From: Dromiciops gliroides | Lineage: Eukaryota > Chordata > Mammalia > Microbiotheria > Microbiotheriidae | Direction of reading: 5' to 3' | DNA length: 64,000 nt | Assembly: GCF_019393635.1 (NCBI RefSeq) | Contig: NC_057862.1 | Coordinates: 268,474,441 to 268,538,440, forward strand | Shown here: positions 60,303-64,000 of the stretch, in pieces | How the letters are laid out: each line of letters opens with the position of its first letter | How positions within the stretch are numbered: the stretch's first letter is position 1 | Program-made: the position numbers and the translations under genes | Notes under the pieces: model-generated | Told to the model about the DNA's origin: nothing | The model's database searches: none | The model's input: the letters and a program-made list of their open reading frames with translations, nothing else

Positions 60303-61760
60303 GGGGCAGTGACAAGATGGTGGAAGAGAGGAAGCACTCATCCAAACTTTCAAAAACCCTCTCCAAACAACTTAAAATAACACCTCAAATTAAATTCTGG
60401 AGCAGTAGGGCCAACAAAAGGTCAAGGTGAGACATTCTTCCAACAAAAGACAGCTTAGGAGATTGAAAGGAGATCTTTGTTTCATGGAAGTGGAAGATAA
60501 CCCAGAGCCCATGTGGTTGCAACACCAGTGGTGGGACTTAAATGGTAGTGACAAAAGCAGCAGCAACTTAAGGAGTTCTCAAGCCAGAAAGAGAACCCCT
60601 GTGTTGTTAGCACTGAATACAGGACTGGATGTTGTTTGGCAGCTTTATTGCCTGTACCCATTTCTGGGTCCCAGTTCAAAGTCATAAAGAAACATTTTCA
60701 GTCACAATGGATCAGGGGCACTGAGGAACAGTATCACTTGCTATCCCAAGGGATCATGGATGCAGAGATGCAGTATTAATTGCATTCCCAGTGGAGCAGA
60801 GCCCTTGAGGAGCAGTATCAATTGCAGTTCTAAGGAAGAAGGGGCTTTTCCTGGGTAAATATCAGAATGTAGGTCAACAGGAGATGAGTAACCACATCTC
60901 TCCCCAGAGCATACCACTTTGGAAACACCAAATGCTTCCAGACCCCCAGAACTAGTTCTGAAAACAGCAGTGTAAAAACGTCTGTAGCTTAGGACAGTTT
61001 TTCCCACTGCCCCAACTCCTCTCCCCAAACCCCAACACAAGGAACAAAGCCCAACTTTAACATAAAGTTCAAAGTCAAGAAATAGTCTGGAAAAATGAGC
61101 AAACAAACAAACAATAACCTGACCATAAAAAGCTACTGTGGTGACAGAGAAGATCAAGACATAAACTCAGAAGAATACAATGATGTCAAAATAGCCAAAA
61201 GCAAAGACTAAGGGGAAAAGAAAACATGGAATTTGATACAAGCCCATCAAGAATTCCTGAAAGAACTAACGAAGGATTTTAAAAATTAAATAGAAATGGT
61301 AAAAGAAAAATTGAGGTAAAGAAATGAAAGGAAGGGAAGAAAATTATGGTGATCAACAGCCAAAAAAGAGACACCAAAAAATATTAAAGAAAATAATACC
61401 TTAAAAAACATATTTGGAATTGTGAATGACTTAACTATTCTCAATAATACAATGATCCAAGACAGTCCCAAAGGACTATTGATGAAATATATTATCCACC
61501 TCCAAAGAAAGAACTGATATTGATGGAACACAGGCTGAAGCATACTATTTTTCACTTTCTTTCATTTTTTTTTCTTTTATCCAAATTTTCTTATACAAAA
61601 TGACGTTTTACAAAATCGTAACATATGATGACGTTTTACAAAATCGTAACATATATAACCCATGTCTGATTGCTTACTGCCTCTGGGAAAGGGGAAGGGA
61701 AGAAGGGAAGGAAGGATAAAAAATGGAACCCAAAACTGTAAATAAAAATGTTTACTACTT
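60303..61760 (+). repeat. L1-derived element lacking ORF2 (HAL1-like)
   Basis: 60303 starts ggggcagtgacaagatggtg, an L1-type 5' UTR. 61080-61420 is ORF1-like A-rich text (aagaattcctgaaagaacta). At about 61420 it passes directly to L1 3' UTR (gtgaatgacttaactattct) with a poly(A)-like end near 61760. ORF2 is absent. Either a half-L1 (HAL1) element, a family known in marsupials, or an L1 with an internal deletion. Confidence 0.55.
61601..61656. repeat. 28-bp tandem duplication
   Basis: tgacgttttacaaaatcgta... at 61601-61628 is repeated at 61629-61656 with a change only in the last base or two. Confidence 0.93.
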
Positions 61761-61774
61761 TTAAAAACACACAC

Positions 61775-62035
61775 ATAAGTGGATGCTGAGTGAAGTGAGC
61801 AGAAGATGCTAAGTGAAGTGAACAGAATCAGGAGACCATTGTACACAGTAACAGCAACATTGTGTGATGATCAGCTGTAATAGACTTTGCTTTTCTCAGC
61901 AACACAATGATCTAAGACAATTCCAAAGGACTCATGATGGGAAATGTTCTCCACATCGAAAAAAGGAACTGTGGAATCTGAATGTAGATTGAATCATACA
62001 ATTTTTACTTTTTCCTTCCTTCCTTTCTTTCTTTT
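61775..62035 (+). repeat. L1 3' end, sense
   Basis: aggagaccattgtacacagt, gtgtgatgatcagctgtaat, aaaggactcatgatgggaaa. Its start carries a local duplication of a (t/g)gagtgaagtgagcaga unit. Confidence 0.75.
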
Positions 62036-62189
62036 TGGTGGTCGTATAGTACTGATTTAATTTTTTAGTTTTTCTTAAAATGGTAAACAATATCAAATAC
62101 AAACACTTCTATACACAATGTAGAAAAGACTTCATTTGAGACCTCATATCTCTATTATGTGCAGCTTTCATTTCTTTTCTTTTTTTTTA

Positions 62190-62915
62190 ATAAAAGTATT
62201 TTATTATTTTCCAGTTACATGTAGATATGGTTTTCAACATTTTTTGTAAGATTTCTAGTTTCAAATTTCTCCTTCCCTCCCCCCTCTCTAAGACAGCAAG
62301 CAATCTGATATAGGTTATATATGTACAATCACTTTAAACATATTTCTGCATTAGTCATGCTGTGAAAGAAGAATCAGAGTAAAAAGGAAAAACTTCAAAA
62401 AACAAAATAGAAATACAATGGTTCAATCTGCATCTAGATTCCATAGTTCTTTTTTTCTGGATTTGGAGAGCATTTTCCATCATGAGTCCTTTGGAACTAT
62501 CTCGGACCACTGTATTGCTGAGAAGGGTCAAGTCTATCACAATTGATCAACACACAATGTTGTTGATACTATGGTACGATGTTCTGGTTCTGCTCATCTC
62601 ACTCAGCATCAGTTCATGTAAGTTCTTCCAGGTTTCTCTGAAATCTGCCTGCTCATCGTTTCTTATAGCACAATAGTATTCCATTACATTCATATACCAC
62701 AACTTGTTCAGCCGTTCCCCAATTGATGGGCATCCCTTCAATTTCCAATTCCTTGCCACTACAAAAAGAGCAGCTATAAATATTTTTGTACATGTGGGTC
62801 CTTTTCCCTTTTTTATGATCTCTTTGGGAAGAAGACCTAATAGTGGTATTGCTGGGTCAAAGGGTATGCACAGCTTTATAGCCCTTTGGGCACAGTTCCA
62901 AATTGCTCTCCACTT
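62190..62915 (-). repeat. L1 ORF2 end and 3' UTR, antisense
   Basis: T-run then ttattattttccagttacat, C-rich tract 62272-62285, and, further right, a 139-codon minus-strand frame containing [20 protein letters not shown] and [17 protein letters not shown], the ORF2 C-terminus. One of the best-preserved L1 ends here. Confidence 0.9.
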
Positions 62916-62924
62916 TTTTTTTTC

Positions 62925-63225
62925 TTTCTTTAAGTTTTCCCCCTTTTGTTTTGATTCTTCTCTCACAACATGACCAGCGTGGAAACATGTTTAATGCAAT
63001 TGTGTGTGTGTGTGTGTGTGTGTGTGTACATACATATGTGTATATATATACATATGTGTATATATATATACATATGTGTATATATATATATATAAAACCT
63101 ATATTAGATTGCTTGCTGTCATGGGGAAGGGGGAGAAAAATTTGGAACTCAAAATCTTATAAAAACAAATGTTGAAAATTATCTTCACATGTAATTAGAA
63201 AAAATGAAATATTATTAAGGAAAAA
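62925..63225 (+). repeat. L1 3' UTR, sense, head-to-head with the previous one
   Basis: cttttgttttgattcttctc, then a (TG)n(TA)n tract 63001-63092, gattgcttgctgtcatgggg, gaactcaaaatcttataaaa. Confidence 0.85.
63001..63092. repeat. (TG)n(TATATG)n microsatellite
   Basis: Expanded version of the TA/TG stretch of the L1 3' UTR. Confidence 0.95.
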
Positions 63226-64000
63226 ACATAAGTGGCTAAATAATAAAAAGAGGTACAAAAATTCATTAAAAAACCCAACAAACTGCTTTAAAAGCAAAAT
63301 TGGGGGGCAGCTAGATGGCGCAGTGGTTAAAGCACTGGCCCTGGATTCAGGAGTACCTGAGTTCAAATCTGGCCTCAGACACTTGACACTTACTAGCTGT
63401 GTGACCCTGGGCAAGTCACTTAACCCCCATTGCCTGCAAAAACCAAAACAAAAAAGCAAAATTGGCCAAATGAAAAAAACTCACTGAAGAAAATCCTTAA
63501 AAGTTAGAATTGGCCAAGTGGAAGTGAATAATTCTGTGAGACATCAAAAAATAATAAAACAAAATTAAAAGAATGAAAAATTGAAAGAAAATGTGAACTA
63601 TCAGAAACAACTGACCTGAAAAATAGATTGAGGAGAGATAATTTAAGACTATAAGAAAGCCATGATCAAAGAAAGAACTTAGACATGTTTCAAGAAATTA
63701 TGAACAAAAATTACCCTGATATATGCTAGAACCAGAGGGCAAACTAAAAATTGGAAAAAAATCCACTATCACCACTTAAAAGACATTCCAAAATAAAAAC
63801 TCCTAGGAATATTATAGCCAAATTCCAGAGCTCCCATGTCAAAGAGAAAATACTTTACACAACAGAAAGAAATTATTCAAGTCTCATGGAGCTACAGTCA
63901 GGATCACACAAGATTTAGCAGCAATAATATTAAAAGAGCCTTGGAATATGATTTTCAGGAAGGCAAAAGGGCAAGAATAACTGACCCAGCAAACTGAAAA
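63226..64000 (+). repeat. L1/HAL1 ORF1-like sequence, sense, continuing off the window
   Basis: aaaaagaggtacaaaaattc, aaagttagaattggccaagt, gagccttggaatatgatttt, actgacccagcaaactg. Text of an L1-type first reading frame; stops in all frames. Confidence 0.55.
63290..63465 (+). repeat. SINE (WSINE-like) nested in L1/HAL1
   Basis: SINE 63304-63451; aaaagcaaaattgg duplicated exactly (14 bp). Confidence 0.94.

Noticed and set aside
62547..62966. 139-codon minus-strand frame as a host gene
   Set aside because: It is the C-terminus of L1 ORF2, not a cellular gene; similar frames occur at 40956-41171 and 43793-44119.

Overview
The window is nuclear DNA from a marsupial mammal. Three things show this: spliced vertebrate exons with GT/AG borders, about 30 copies of a young tRNA-derived SINE of the marsupial WSINE/SINE1 type, and marsupial L1 3' ends together with CORE-SINE (MAR1-like), L2 and endogenous retrovirus sequence. 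The species cannot be fixed from sequence alone; the SINE density would fit an Australian marsupial such as a dasyurid.

Two real protein genes are present, head to head around a CpG-rich, TATA-less promoter near 26.2-26.7 kb. Leftwards on the minus strand is PPP2R3C (G5PR, the B''-gamma regulatory subunit of protein phosphatase 2A). Ten coding exons lie between 26192 and 1055 and encode 321 codons in perfect phase; the C-terminal exons lie to the left of base 1. Rightwards on the plus strand is PRORP (MRPP3/KIAA0391, catalytic subunit of mitochondrial RNase P). It has a probable non-coding first exon ending at 26692, a large coding exon to 33273, a 48-bp exon at 49415-49462 and a 133-bp exon at 55258-55390. 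Together these encode 392 codons: targeting peptide, PPR domain and the start of the zinc-binding linker. The NYN nuclease exons lie to the right of the window. The same divergent pair exists on human chromosome 14q.

Layout. 1-26.2 kb: PPP2R3C introns with SINEs, L2, MAR1, solo LTRs, an LTR-plus-leader fragment of an ERV (8.5-9.6 kb) and a chimeric L1-mediated insertion at 4998-5744. 26.2-26.7 kb: bidirectional promoter. 26.7-32.2 kb: PRORP intron 1, with a long L2 carrying an LTR-like block and a MAR1, a consensus CTCF motif and a solo LTR. 33.3-49.4 kb: a 16-kb intron almost filled by nested L1s in both orientations. 49.5-54.0 kb: a degenerate minus-strand provirus. 55.4-64 kb: intron with SINEs, L2, and L1/HAL1-like sequence.

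The most notable observations are: the L1-flanked chimeric insertion whose upstream half ends in a (TAC)n tail; an uninterrupted 292-codon retroviral reading frame that combines a membrane segment with a zinc knuckle; three perfect or near-perfect snap-back palindromes; and CTCF-type motifs in an LTR, in an intron and in the head of the SINE family. The two genes are ordinary conserved genes. No CRISPR array, operon or other prokaryotic feature is present.
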